Of a stretch of DNA of 64,000 nt, positions 12,635-22,922 are shown piece by piece. Source of the stretch: Lepidurus packardi (lineage: Eukaryota; Arthropoda; Branchiopoda; Notostraca; Triopsidae); NCBI GenBank assembly GCA_023053545.1, contig JAKZAN010000131.1, forward strand, positions 23,696 to 87,695. The letters run 5' to 3'. The translations under genes were made by a program, and so were the position numbers. Every line of letters starts with the position of its first letter. Within the stretch, counting starts at the first letter, position 1. The notes under the pieces were generated by a model, which was not told where the DNA came from, made no database searches, and saw nothing but the letters and a program-made list of their open reading frames with translations.

Positions 12635-13131
12635 TCAAATCATCAAAACTGGGTGTTAGGCCTTTCTGAACTATCCGTCAATGTAATTCTTAAGTGGATT
12701 TAGTATTCTTCTATCAGTGCTGTCCTTCTAATTCAAGATCGGACCTTGTCATAGGAGTAGGTATAGACCTGGGGTGCGTTGTCTACTCCATCCTTGATGT
12801 CATATTTCATGGCCTATGGTTTCATCTTAGGAACGCATACGCCCGATATGTCGTTTTATTATACCATGTAGTTTGCATCATTATTTTTCTTGGTCCTGCT
12901 TTGAGGCACTACTGATACAGGCAAGTACCTGGAACTCTGAGGCGTAGGGGTGTTTTCCTTGCTCTTAACTACAACTTTAGCATTGTTTTGCTGGACCATG
13001 GGCAACATGGACTCGGTTGGGTCCATCTCAGTAAAGGCACGAGCCTTGATGCTGGTATTGGACCTGATGTTGTTCCTGGACGGAATACCTGCACGAACTT
13101 GGGGTTTTTATTGGGCAACTACGCATCCCAT
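12635..13131 (-). CDS. small protein with MGC start (possible myristoyl/palmitoyl anchor)
   Basis: A 151-residue polar, basic protein starting Met-Gly-Cys, the pattern of an N-myristoylated and palmitoylated membrane anchor. The frame needs an intron; 12728-12768 (41 nt) gives a whole number of codons and a TGA end. An internal 17-nt removal would also keep the frame, so the exon edge is uncertain. Both strands have open frames here. This one is preferred because it has a clean ATG, TAA/TAG codons at hydrophilic positions and a normal intron, while the plus-strand frames are broken by TGA. No domain is recognised. Confidence 0.55.
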
Positions 13132-13302
13132 TGTTTTTGAGGGCAGAGAAAAATAGAGGAAGAGTGTTTTAGATTCAGAGAATAATAAGTGTGATAGGGT
13201 TTGATTCGGAATGCAGTATAACACGAATTATCTGCGTCTGGACCAATAATATAGCAATTTGGCAGCACAGCCACCCTTTCGTTTTAAATTAGTATATAAG
13301 GC

Positions 13303-14451
13303 ATGGAGACGCATACTCCCAGCAGTCAAATGGCCAAAGCTATGGGCTTCGTCGACGAGGCTGACCAGGACACTCAGGCTCTAGAACTCCGCCTCATCGA
13401 GCAGAAGTACAGCACTCTCCTCGAGGACAAGCAGAGGATGGAGAAATAGTACAGTCGAGAGATCGAATTCGAAAACAGACAAGTGCAGAAACTACGCAGG
13501 GAGCTCTAAGAACTTAACAAGGAAATCACCCTGGTCTCAGAGTCCATCCACTAGATGTCTGCATAAAACACTATACAAAAATAGCTATCAGAGGCACGCC
13601 AGCGTGAGACCCAGAAGCTTAAGAGAGAGTAGGAGGAGCTGTAAGTCAAGATCGAAAAGCTAGTTGAAGAGATCGCGAGCATCAACAATACCTACGAAAC
13701 ACTGAAGCATGAGAAAGACACGCTAGATGTGAATGTGAATGCACTTAGACTCGCCCACCATGCCAAACTCGAGACAATTAGTAAACTTTAGAAAGAAGTG
13801 GCCCAGCTCGAACTTGAAAATAGAAGGATCTAAAGAGAGGCTGCGATTACCCAGAAGAACCACGCACAGACGATGGTCGACATCGAAAAGAAGGCAGCCA
13901 TCAATGCTTAGCTGAATCTAAAACATCAGTAGAGTGTTAATTTGGCACAGTCCATCCTCACGCGCATCATGGAAGTGGAAGAAGGCTGCATGAGAGCAAA
14001 GAGAGAAGCAGAACTAAAGTAGTGTTAGTACATCAGTGAAGTAGAGAAGAATAAGAAACTGTAGGTTGAGCTACAGGAAAAGTAAGAGAGGTTAAAGCAG
14101 AAGGAGGCAGAGAGAAAGACTTTGAAGAATGAGTAAGAAGAACAGAAAACAGGGATCAATGGGTTGGCAGTAGACGCACAGGAATTGGAGGTGGAAATCG
14201 ATCGCAATCTGGAAATGGCAGCAGAACTGAGTGCAGTGCACGAGGAACTCATCCAGACGATCTACAAGTTCACAGAGCAGGACGACAAGCTGAGATCGAT
14301 GCTAGAAAAACGGGCACAAGTCCACGACATCATCCGCAACAGCCGTGCCGAGCTAGAGGAGACCAACCAACTGGTGGAAGACTTCAAAAGCAGGAACCGG
14401 GGGGAAGATCAAGACGACTAGCAGGGGGAATCTAGCTAAACCCACAACTGA
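13303..14451 (+). CDS. coiled-coil protein
   Basis: An intron-free 382-residue protein that is coiled coil from about residue 25 to 370, with regular heptads and many Glu, Lys and Gln residues. Eighteen TAA/TAG codons occur in frame; reading them as Glu gives ordinary coiled-coil composition, while reading them as Gln would give odd Gln-runs. No motor, IQ or other domain is visible, and the ends are short and polar. Proteins of this kind in ciliates are often axonemal, basal-body or cortical, but nothing in the sequence picks one. Start ATG 13303 is followed by a short Ser/Thr-rich lead. Confidence 0.75.
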
Positions 14452-14485
14452 TTTTCTAAATTAAAGAAAAGACACAATCTATTCG

Positions 14486-15286
14486 TCAATTGGAAGTACA
14501 GAGATTCAGAAAATTATTAATGTAACAGATCTTGGAGCTGTTGGTGTCGCGGTGCACCATCCGCGTAGAGTACTCCGACTTCCGCTACTGGCTCTTGATT
14601 TTGGTGCGTGCTACGTTCGCTGACATCGGGCACTTCCTTCGAAGCTCACTGGAACTGCTCCCTTGCTGTTTTTATTTTTACCCGTATTGCGTGTAGTACT
14701 GGATTATTCGGGGAGCAGGTGCGCTCGTGTCCGGCAGGAATGAGGGTCTTACGATACTGTTGTATAGTTTGGTCTTGACCTCTTCCAGCGCCCGTGTCTC
14801 CGTCTTAAACTTGGAGTACGGCTTCATAAACGACAACGGCACTCTTTTGCTGTAGCTCTTGCGGTTCATTTTGATCCGCTCATACTCTGCATAGGAGTGC
14901 TCGAAGTCTCCGTCAAACATCTTGGAAGTTGCCTCTATTCCTGCCCTTAACAGATGGTCGTTGAGGGAATGCTTGCGTCCTGTGCTAGCGTTGGTCGGCG
15001 GCAGTACCATACTTTTTCTGGACTAGGGATATTTATTATACTTGGAGTCCATGCGGTGATCCAGTTGTGAATCGCAATCCAGTAGAAACTCGGTAGCCTT
15101 GAAGACTGAAGTGAGAGTAAGCGAGGGTTGTAGCTCTTCTTCTTGTTTGTCAGTGAATACATTTTCCTTGCGCTGAAGGACATCGCGGTAGGTACTGTCC
15201 TGGCTGGGAGCCTGTTCGGAAGTGATTGGACGGATGTCCTCAAGTTTGTGTAGGAGGCGTGTCTTGATGCGGGACTTGCGATGCAT
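14486..15286 (-). CDS. hypothetical basic protein
   Basis: A 266-residue open frame without introns, from ATG 15284-15286 to TGA 14486-14488. It is basic and polar, with no signal peptide or membrane segment. A mid-part has several Tyr and Phe spaced in Lys/Arg-rich sequence (residues about 110-170), followed by a Pro- and Ser-rich stretch and a Lys/Gln/Glu-rich tail. I do not recognise it. It ends only 34 bp from the end of the coiled-coil gene and shares a 164-bp upstream region with the BAH-PHD gene. Confidence 0.6.
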
Positions 15287-15450
15287 GTGTTTGTAAGTGT
15301 AAATACTGGTGTGTGGTAAGGGAGTAATAAAAAAATAATGGCAAACAGCTCTGGCTCAATAATAAATCTTGAGTTTCAAAAATTGAAAATTGAAGGACCC
15401 ATCCCATAAAAATATAGAAAACACAGATATACCCAAAAGATAGAGACCCC

Positions 15451-16194
15451 ATGGCACTCAAAAGACAACGAGATCAGTCTGTCGCCAAATCTACCAAACG
15501 CCCCAAACTCCAGAGCATGCCCAGTTTCTCTCCTCACCTCGAGAATATCGTGGATCTCTGCAAAAACCAGGACACCATCACGTACAATCCTCATTCCAAC
15601 CATCCATTGTCAAGTGAGTACAAATCCCTCCGCAAATAGGACAGAGTCTACACAGTAGGCGAAACCCTACGCCTCAACGCACGAGTCCTCAAAGATCCTC
15701 ACTTTATCGTACGACTTACAGGCATCTTCACAGTGCCGCCTACCATCGAACCGTTTCCGATCATTCGGTTCAACGTGTTCTACACCATCAACGAGTTACC
15801 CTTGGAAGTGCGACAATTCATTTCCCAAAATGAGGTATGCGAATGCGAGAATGCCGAGTTCTACGGCTACGCAGAATCCATTTTCGGGCCTTGTGTCGTC
15901 ACCGATAGTTATGACAAATACTCGGAAGACCTCCAAATGGCCAAGTCTAAACTCAAAGGCCCTACCTATTTGACCAGAGCGAAGTATGACTGCCAGGCCA
16001 ACCAGTTCATTCCGCGAATCGAAGAATGGGCTCGAGGCTGCATATGCAATAGGCCTTTGAACATGGATCTGGAATACGTGCAATGCGATGGGTGTGATTT
16101 GTGGCTGCACGCGGCCTGTGCGAGGATCAGTGTAGCTCAGGCCAAGAAGTCAAACTTCTTCTGTGACCCATGCAGGAAAAAACGTACAAGCTGA
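15451..16194 (+). CDS. BAH-PHD chromatin reader
   Basis: A 247-residue, intron-free protein with a short Lys/Arg-rich lead, a BAH domain (about residues 65-180, starting near VYTVGETLRL and containing the FNVFYTINELP strand pair) and a C-terminal PHD finger (about 193-245) with Cys-x-Cys, CDGCDLWLHAAC and a final FFCDPCR zinc ligand pair. BAH-PHD proteins of this size, like plant EBS/SHL, read methylated histone H3. The PHD has Trp in DLWLH, as in H3K4me-binding fingers. Only one TAG codon is present, far fewer than in neighbouring genes, so its codon use looks like that of a constrained or well-expressed gene. A nuclear role is expected. Confidence 0.87.
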
Positions 16195-16305
16195 CTACAT
16201 TCTATATTGGACGATTTGATAGGGTTTTGACTAGATTTTTCTGGGTAGAAAGTCCAGTAATTAGGCATTGTGAATGTCGAAGCAGGTCACATGTAGATGG
16301 TGTCA

Positions 16306-16644
16306 TCACTGCTGCTGGCTGGGTTTGCCGATATTCTGGGCGACTAGGCTCATGGGATCTGCGGGAGGAATGGCGGGAGGCGGGGCGGGAGGGTATGAGT
16401 GTCTGGGAGGATGACGGTTGTTGATGCCAAGTGCACTGAAGGCGTAGTTGACTGCGACTGCACCTAAAGTGACACCGATGACGAGTCCAGTGAATCTGAC
16501 TGCAGTATTTTTCCAGGACATAGAAACTGGAGTGTTGTGTGATATTTTCAGATGTATAGTAGGCAGAAGATTGGTTGATGTAAGAATATTCTTTGCTACC
16601 AAACGTAATCTATCTCGATAAGAGCCAAACCATGGAGTTGTCAT
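16306..16644 (-). CDS. small single-span membrane protein
   Basis: An open frame of 112 codons. A hydrophobic stretch (about residues 50-70, TGLVIGVTLGAVAVNYAF) is followed by a Pro-rich tail and a Gln-rich end. The first ATG (16642-16644) adds a 41-residue Arg- and hydroxyl-rich lead that could serve as a mitochondrial presequence. A second ATG at 16519-16521 (MSWKN) gives a 71-residue protein and is an equally good start. I do not recognise a family. It converges on the BAH-PHD gene with 111 bp between. Confidence 0.5.
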   Translation of the reverse strand: MTTPWFGSYRDRLRLVAKNILTSTNLLPTIHLKISHNTPVSMSWKNTAVRFTGLVIGVTLGAVAVNYAFSALGINNRHPPRHSYPPAPPPAIPPADPMSLVAQNIGKPSQQQ

Positions 16645-17225
16645 TCGGACACATCAAATATCACTCGAACACAAAATATTTTAGTTTTCCCTGCACATTC
16701 AAAACACTTACAATATCATCTTTCGTTCCAGGCCCTATCTTGTCCCAATATTAGTCTCACCATCCAACCCTTTATCGATCACCGACACTCCGTGCACCCT
16801 GCAGCTCTTGGCCTCCTTAGCCAGAATCGCCCAATGATATCATCATGAGCCTATGCATGGAGTCGAGGGGGAGTTCAGCGCGGAGGGAGTTCAGCTCACA
16901 CAGAGGTGGAGGGGTGTCTGAGTAAAGCAACCAATGAATGAGTAGGTGAGGAACAACTACATTGAGCAGGGATGGAGGCTGCTATTTATAGGTTGTATTG
17001 TTGATATGCATTGGGGTTGTGAAGTGTGGAAGTTGCTTCAGCATGAATATATATTCTTTGAATTGAGTATCCTAAATTCAGTTTTATAATTTACAAGTAT
17101 GGCCCCATAAGCTGTTGGACTTATCCCCCTGTCCTGGAATTTTGAACCTTATATAAATTGATGATATATAAATGTATATGGGATGACTATTCTTTATACG
17201 CATTTATATTTTAGCAAAGTTTTAG
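16645..17225. other. gene-poor stretch, no confident feature
   Basis: No convincing gene. An 84-codon minus-strand frame (16757-17011) starts with ATG and ends with TGA, but with a single stop codon such frames arise by chance. The right part (about 17040-17220) is AT-rich and holds short hairpins, for example an ATAAG/CTTAT pair near 17110-17130. I found no U6, U2, SRP or tRNA pattern. It may hold promoters for the genes on either side. Confidence 0.4.
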
Positions 17226-17720
17226 ATGCCCTTCCATCCCCACATTCGTGCACTCAAAAATTCCCTCTCTTTCTATATCTTTGGCTTCATGTTACTATCT
17301 CCAACCTTCGCCTACTTCATCTCTCTACACTATAACATCATCAACTGTTCCCAGCCCATCTCGACCCTCCCATCATTCTCCTATTCCTCATTTTCCATCC
17401 CCAAAAATAGAACTCTAATTTTCTTACTCAATCCCATCCAACTTCAAATCCACAGACAACCTAGTTCTAAACACATCTAGGCATTTTCTGATCAGGTTTT
17501 GAATTAGGAAAGTGTTTCACTGCATTTTATAAGAGTCTAACTGGCAATAGGGATCTTATTGCAGAAAATGAGAAATCGGGACAGGAGGGTCGTATGGATA
17601 GACAGGTCTTATAAGGGTAGGGAGCCTGAGGGCACTCGTGCGCAAAGTGATGAAAAGCGGACAAACCCAATATTTTGTGTGGAGAAGGAGGACGAAGATA
17701 TTTTGGGGGAAAAGGACTGA
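17226..17720 (+). CDS. possible small membrane protein
   Basis: A 164-codon frame from ATG to TGA with several in-frame TAA/TAG codons. The N-terminal 60 residues include a membrane-like segment (about 15-35) and hydrophobic, Ser-rich sequence; the last 55 residues are highly charged and acidic at the end. No family is recognised. An unspliced intron may be hidden in the Ser/Pro-rich middle. Chance alone could leave a frame of this length open in a one-stop code, so the gene is uncertain; the coherent charged C-terminus is the main argument for it. Confidence 0.35.
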
Positions 17721-18105
17721 GTGATAAACGGTATATATGGTCCAGATGATTCAGTAATCAAAGCAATAATTATACGTCATCTGTCAGTTGATATTAATGG
17801 GGAGTTCCTGGGCTTATAATGATCAGGCGATTAATAAAAGCAGTGGCAGTGGTTCATAAATAAAATAGCAAGGGGATCGACGCCAGAACCCCTAGAAATA
17901 AAAGGAACAACTAATTCTTTACTCGAAAGTTGAATAGTAATTCTGATCATCAGTAATTGTTTAATCGTCCTCCATGGCTGTTGTCTTCTCGGTCTCCGGT
18001 ATACTCCTTCATTTTATCTCTTTAAACACCATCGCCCAATGTTCCCATCTATAATATTCAATTTAACAAATACATTCACCCTATACCTACAACAACCTTA
18101 ACCCC
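17721..18105. other. intergenic stretch, promoter side of the Myb gene
   Basis: No gene is supported. The left half is rich in TAA/ATA; the right half is a C/T-rich leader running into the Myb start. A GC hairpin with AGGGG and CCCCT arms and a 13-base loop lies near 17871-17893; it may be part of a small RNA but fits no family I know. Confidence 0.4.
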
Positions 18106-19564
18106 ATGTCTCTCGCTCTTTCTTCCGACCCCCAAATCCACGCCAATACTCCTTCCCTTGGCCCCTTGTCTCATACCCTTCCCTAGGACTCCCCAAACAA
18201 CCCCTTCCGAGATTTCCTGGCGACAGGGACTCAAACCGAGTGGCGATTGCCTGGCCTGTCCACCCTGACCCAGACATTCAACATTGTGGACCCCATAATC
18301 ATAGAGGGAGTTTCCGAAGCAGAATACTGTGAGAAACTTCTTTTCAGGTAAAATATTTTTAAACGGAAGTACATATCTTGGATAGATAGGAGAGCGGAAT
18401 TAGGAAGCTGAAGTGGAAAGCTGAGCACAAGTACGTTCTAGTGTGGGTGGCACACATGTACTGCCTGAAAAAGGGCATCCAATAGTACAGGATGGTAAGG
18501 AAACTTTATTGTGGCACTTTCACGATTATTTTGACAGAAAACACGACAAGCATTAAAGACTGAGGATTATGTTATTGGGGTGTAGAGGAGGGCGTTTGAT
18601 TTTATGATGAGATGTTTGGAGGAGTTTTGCTAGTGTGGTAGGCTAGTAGTTACAAAGCCATCAGAAAAAATATTAATGTGTTGTTAAATGCCAACACATA
18701 AATGTGTGTGCATTGCATGTCATCATCAATCACCTGTTTGACTTTATTTTACACCCAAGAATACATAAAACTCTTTTAAATCTCAGTTTATATCTGAAGA
18801 CAGAAATAGGTTTTGAATGCTATTCCGTAGGGAGTTTTCCCACCATCCACTTTTACTCATCAACCATTTTATCTCTTATTTCGCAGGACGATCGAGATTG
18901 GTAGAATGTCTCCCACATCATGCAGATCCCCAAGGACTATCTCAAGACTAAGTGGACTGCTATCCATAAACATACTACTTTCCGTTTCAAGTGGCACCCC
19001 CAGGAAGACCACGTCCTCTTCACCTTCTTCAGTAAACCACAATATCACCAGAAGTGGACCCAGCTCGCACTCAAAATCCATGAGCTATCCGGCCAAGGAA
19101 TCCTCAGAACTTGCAAGGATGTCCGTGAACGCTGGTTTAACTATCTCAATCCCACAGTCAAGAGGTAAGATAATTTCTCAATCACAATGGCTATTAGAGG
19201 TGAATGGACGACCGATGAAGACAATCATCTACTATCCTTGATCCGAAGACAGGGGAAAAGGTGGTCATAGCTGTCGCGGATCATGGGGAATCGGACTGAA
19301 AACATGGTCAAGAACCGGTTTAGGTACCTTGTGAAAACCCGCGGCATGGACGAACTGGAATTCGACTCGCTGACCCAGTGCAAGAACTAGGACGAGAGTA
19401 AGTTCGCAACGGAGCTGAAACCACAGGGGATTTAGTATATGGAGAGCAGCAGCCATTGGGACGCTAAGAGGGATGAAGAATTAGAAGGTGAATCATTGTT
19501 CATCTCTGACCTGGAAGACTATGGCAAGTCGATGGACGAGAGTCTGTTTTTCGGGGAGCTGTGA
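18106..19564 (+). CDS. three-repeat Myb transcription factor
   Basis: A 331-residue protein with three tandem Myb/SANT helix-turn-helix units. Repeat 1 is split by the long intron (starts at KLKWKAEHKY, ends LKTKWTAI); repeat 2 carries KWHPQEDHVL and VRERWFNYLNP; repeat 3 carries GEWTTDEDNHLLSLI, RWSELSRIMGNRTEN and VKNRFRYL. The Trp spacing and NRTEN/VKNRF are typical of DNA-recognition repeats. Introns: 18348-18385, 18495-18886 (392 nt) and 19165-19197; their removal leaves whole codons to TGA. The TAG at 19268-19270 sits at the Glu of WSEI. The acidic tail (about 265-331) could be an activation region. Animal c-Myb and plant MYB3R proteins share this layout and control the cell cycle; the same role here is only an analogy. 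Confidence 0.88.
18495..18886 (+). other. unusually long intron (392 nt) in the Myb gene
   Basis: GTAAGG donor and TTTCGCAG acceptor, phase 0. Every other intron placed in this window is 28-70 nt. It carries an ATGATGA box near 18605 and CTGA motifs near 18560 and 18798, but their spacing does not make a standard C/D snoRNA. Confidence 0.7.
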
Positions 19565-19611
19565 GACTGATGTGTGCGGCACCAACCAGGAACTCCCAGG
19601 AAGCTACCATA

Positions 19612-19634
19612 TCTCTCTCTCTCTTTCTCTCTCC
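19612..19634 (+). repeat. short CT microsatellite
   Basis: A 23-base run of alternating C and T with one interruption, just 3' of the Myb gene, in a 206-bp intergenic stretch between the Myb stop and the converging LRR gene. It has no visible function beyond possibly a 3' flank. Confidence 0.8.
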
Positions 19635-19770
19635 ATTATCTCTCATGACTACACATTTCTCAATATTACCATATTATTCCCATCTGCTGTGACCTTTTGA
19701 ATATTTATTTGAGTTTCCAGTATTGCTTTGTTAGAGTCAACAGAAAATATAATATACTGTAGATCGTAGC

Positions 19771-22700
19771 TCAAACAACATCCTATTTCAATTCTAGAAT
19801 CTGGCATACAGTGTCAATCGGCCTGTTGCCCCCCAGGCTGTTGAATCGGATGTTCGAGTTCTGCTTCCCGAACCCTACGAATGTCTGCTCCCCTCCTCGG
19901 TTGTACTCCTACAGTCGCTAGGTCACCTGCAGGAAGTCCTCGATCCCTGTCTTGAAGATGCTCTTTCGAGAATATCGCTCATATTTGGGGTCTGATAACT
20001 CTTTGTTGGCCTGCAGTAAGCTACATACCAAACCCTCAAGTTTAAAGCTTAGAGGCAACAGCGCTTGTTGATAGGGCTCGAAATGGTAGTCACCGAGTGG
20101 CATAATACCTGAGTTTTTGTCAGCGAATCTGGCGAGAGCTTCAACGAACTCTAAGAAATGCAGAGATCGAAGCACATTCGACTCTTCGATTTCGAGCATT
20201 CGACTATAGTCAAAGCACATTCTAAGTTCATCCTTAAGCTCACCAGTTGTGTGCTCCTGGTCTCCCACCTTGGCATCCAAAAATATCTAGTGAAACTCTT
20301 CCAACTTCATCCTTTTTCTGCTGAAGTTGTACTTGGAGAAGAGTTTTTCGAGGAAGGTTTTGTAGAGTTTGAGTAGACGGTCGTTATCCTCATTCCAATA
20401 CCTCTGGGTTCTCCAGCTGCTACCGAAACTGTACACTTCGTGATAGTTGCTCAGCTTCTTGACCAGTCTTTCCAGACCAGAGGCATAGGTGAACTTAACT
20501 TACTCGCCTTCTTTGTTAATGAGTTTTGTATTCAGATACTTTTCCTCAGCAATTCTGATCAACAGCTCCAAAAAAGTAGCCCTGGTGAGTCTTTTTGTTG
20601 GGTCCTTCTGATGCTCGTTGGAAGTGCATGCGATAAATTTCATAGTCTAGTGTCCTTAAGAATGATGGTAAGAAGGAGGAGTTTGTTACGAATATGGAGG
20701 GAGTGAACTTCAGAGAGATATAGCCCATGTCCTTGGCAAATGAGACACCCTTTTCGAGAGTAATTCCGTAGTTATCTTCTCCCATGAAGCAGTCATTGGA
20801 TAGAAGCATGAACACATTCCTCAGCACCAGAAAGTTCTGTCTGAATACGTCCAATGCTGCTTTCAAATCGGGTTCTTTCCTGATCAGCTTTGTCACCTTG
20901 TTGTTCTGGAGATCGAATCTGAGGCATTTTTCGATCAGATCTTCACTGTTCTAGTTCTTCCAGCCTTTGAAAAAACTGGTAGCAAAATTAAACCCTGTCT
21001 CGATCACCTTCTTTTAGGAGGCGCGAGGATAGATTCCAAAAGTGTAACTGTAATTCTCGTTGAATGCAGCGCACTCGAGTGTGTTGACTGTATAATTGAC
21101 ATAATGGATCCGAGGTGGTATTGTCTTTCCCGAATTGCTGATAATGTTCTAATCAGCTGTCCTGTACATAGCTGAGGTAAAAGTATCCTCGAGCAGTCCT
21201 TCAGGGCTGAATACGAATAGAACAGTTCCAAGAGGCATCATCTTGATGCACTCGAACGTGTCCAGAGACTTCTTGATCATCTTGACAGGTTGATAGGCGC
21301 TGAAGGAAAAGTGGATATAACATTCTTCCTGGTTTTCTTGCGTCTCAATCTCAATAGATGTCTAAAAATAGGGTTACGACTCTTCCCAGTCACTATATTG
21401 CATAGAACATTAAACTTACTTCCTGCCATCCTTCGCAGATCCAGCACACATTATGTTCTCCTGTGTACATGATTTCGTGCAGTTTAGCATCCTGCTGATA
21501 CCGTACTCCTGAAATTCTACGTACACCGTTTTTTGACTTGATAGGGACGGGTAAAGGCTTCCTGTCAGTTGGCTTAATGAAACCGTCAGAATTCACATAA
21601 CCGAAATTCCCTTAGAAATGGACACCTATAAGGGAGCTATTGTCCTGAAAAGCATCCGCGATGGCTTTGGCCTCGACTGGGTCGAAGTTGCAGTGCGATA
21701 AATCCAGATGCACAAGGTTTTTGTTGGCCTAAATGATGGTCGTCAGAAAGATAGTATTTTTAATGTGACCGCCAAGTGTATTCCAGCTTAGGTCCAGAAC
21801 CTTAAGGCTCTTGTTCCTGGAGAGTCCATCATAGAAAACACTCACACACTCAGGACTAAAGCTGCACCAGTGAAGGTAGAGTTCCATCAGGATACACTCA
21901 GATTTCGACAGATGCTTAGATATCTCCTAGCAGCTCCTGATACCGAAGAAGTTTAGACTCAGATTGAGTACTTAAAGAGTCTTTGGATTCATCGAACTGA
22001 TGAGCAAACAACAGGTTTTATCGGTGAGGTTGTTGGACTCTACATTCAGATATCTTAGCTTGGAGGTAGCCTGGCTCAGAGTCAGCGATAGCTCACGGAC
22101 ACCCAGCAACCCGATAGAGTTATAACTGATATCTAGGGACGCTAGGCTGCGTACTTTCTTGAGAAACAAACATGCAGCCTATTCGTCCAAGGAGTTATAG
22201 CTGATATTGATTTCTGTGTAGTTGCCGAGCAGTTCGAGGATGTTCGAAATTGCCTTGACCATCTTAACTCCCGCAAGGCCCAGCCGACTAAGGTCTAGCG
22301 TCTGGTCGCTGCCCGTCTATTTGATGATTTGAAGAGTCCTTGGGGCGAGGTTGGCCCTCACGAGTTCGTTAAGAATCAGGCCAAACACATTCTATGGGTC
22401 GTTAATAGCCTGAGCACCCTATCTTTCCTTCATCCTTTCGATGCTCTTGTAATACTTGTAGTACTAATTTTTCGACTCTTTGCTGACAATCTGTGTGGTC
22501 CGGAAATCCTGATCTTGTGCCTCCCCATTGTGGGATGAGAACGATACATGTTCACCACTATTCTGGTCAAAATCCCTCTGTTTCCTTCTCTGCTGTTATC
22601 TGTCGCGAAGCCTCTGCATCTGAATACTGCCTCGAGCTGTGAGGGTGATCATTAACTTTGGTTTATCTTGATTCTGGGAGGGTGTCGCTAAGGATTTGAG

Positions 22701-22802
22701 TGACAGTCTTCTTGCTGGTTCATCAGTTATCGGTGTTTCTATAGTCTTCTGAGCAGGAGCCAGTTTGGGGAGTGAAAGTCGCTGTCTAGATTGTAATTTC
22801 AT
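19771..22802 (-). CDS. leucine-rich repeat (RNI-type) cytosolic protein
   Basis: A 976-residue protein without a signal peptide. After a basic, disordered 120-residue lead it has RNI-type leucine-rich repeats (about 150-400; segments such as LDISYNSIG and YLNVESNNLTD), then a Cys/Trp motif VCWICEGWQE next to an intron, and a long C-terminal part of mixed alpha/beta and helical sequence. Introns 21362-21419 and 20647-20689 keep the frame and give whole codons to TGA. The same gross layout, LRRs followed by a CWICEGW-like segment, is one I associate with large ciliate LRR proteins of unknown role; that is memory, not a search result. Scaffold function is inferred. Confidence 0.75.
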
Positions 22803-22922
22803 AGATTTTCAGAGAGGGTTTCAAGGAAAGTAAAATAAAATCATTTTTTTCGACTGAGTGGTTAATCCCAGACTTACTGGGATTTTATTTGGGAATATGT
22901 ATATATGTCGGGGAAGCGATAA

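Noticed and set aside
12694-13156. Plus-strand membrane-like frames
   Set aside because: Broken by TGA and need several splices; the minus-strand MGC gene explains the region with one ordinary intron.
16757-17011. 84-codon minus-strand frame
   Set aside because: Length is near chance with a single stop codon, and no motif or intron supports it.
18495-18886. C/D snoRNA inside the long Myb intron
   Set aside because: C-like and D-like boxes exist but are about 190 bases apart, with no terminal stem; not enough to call.
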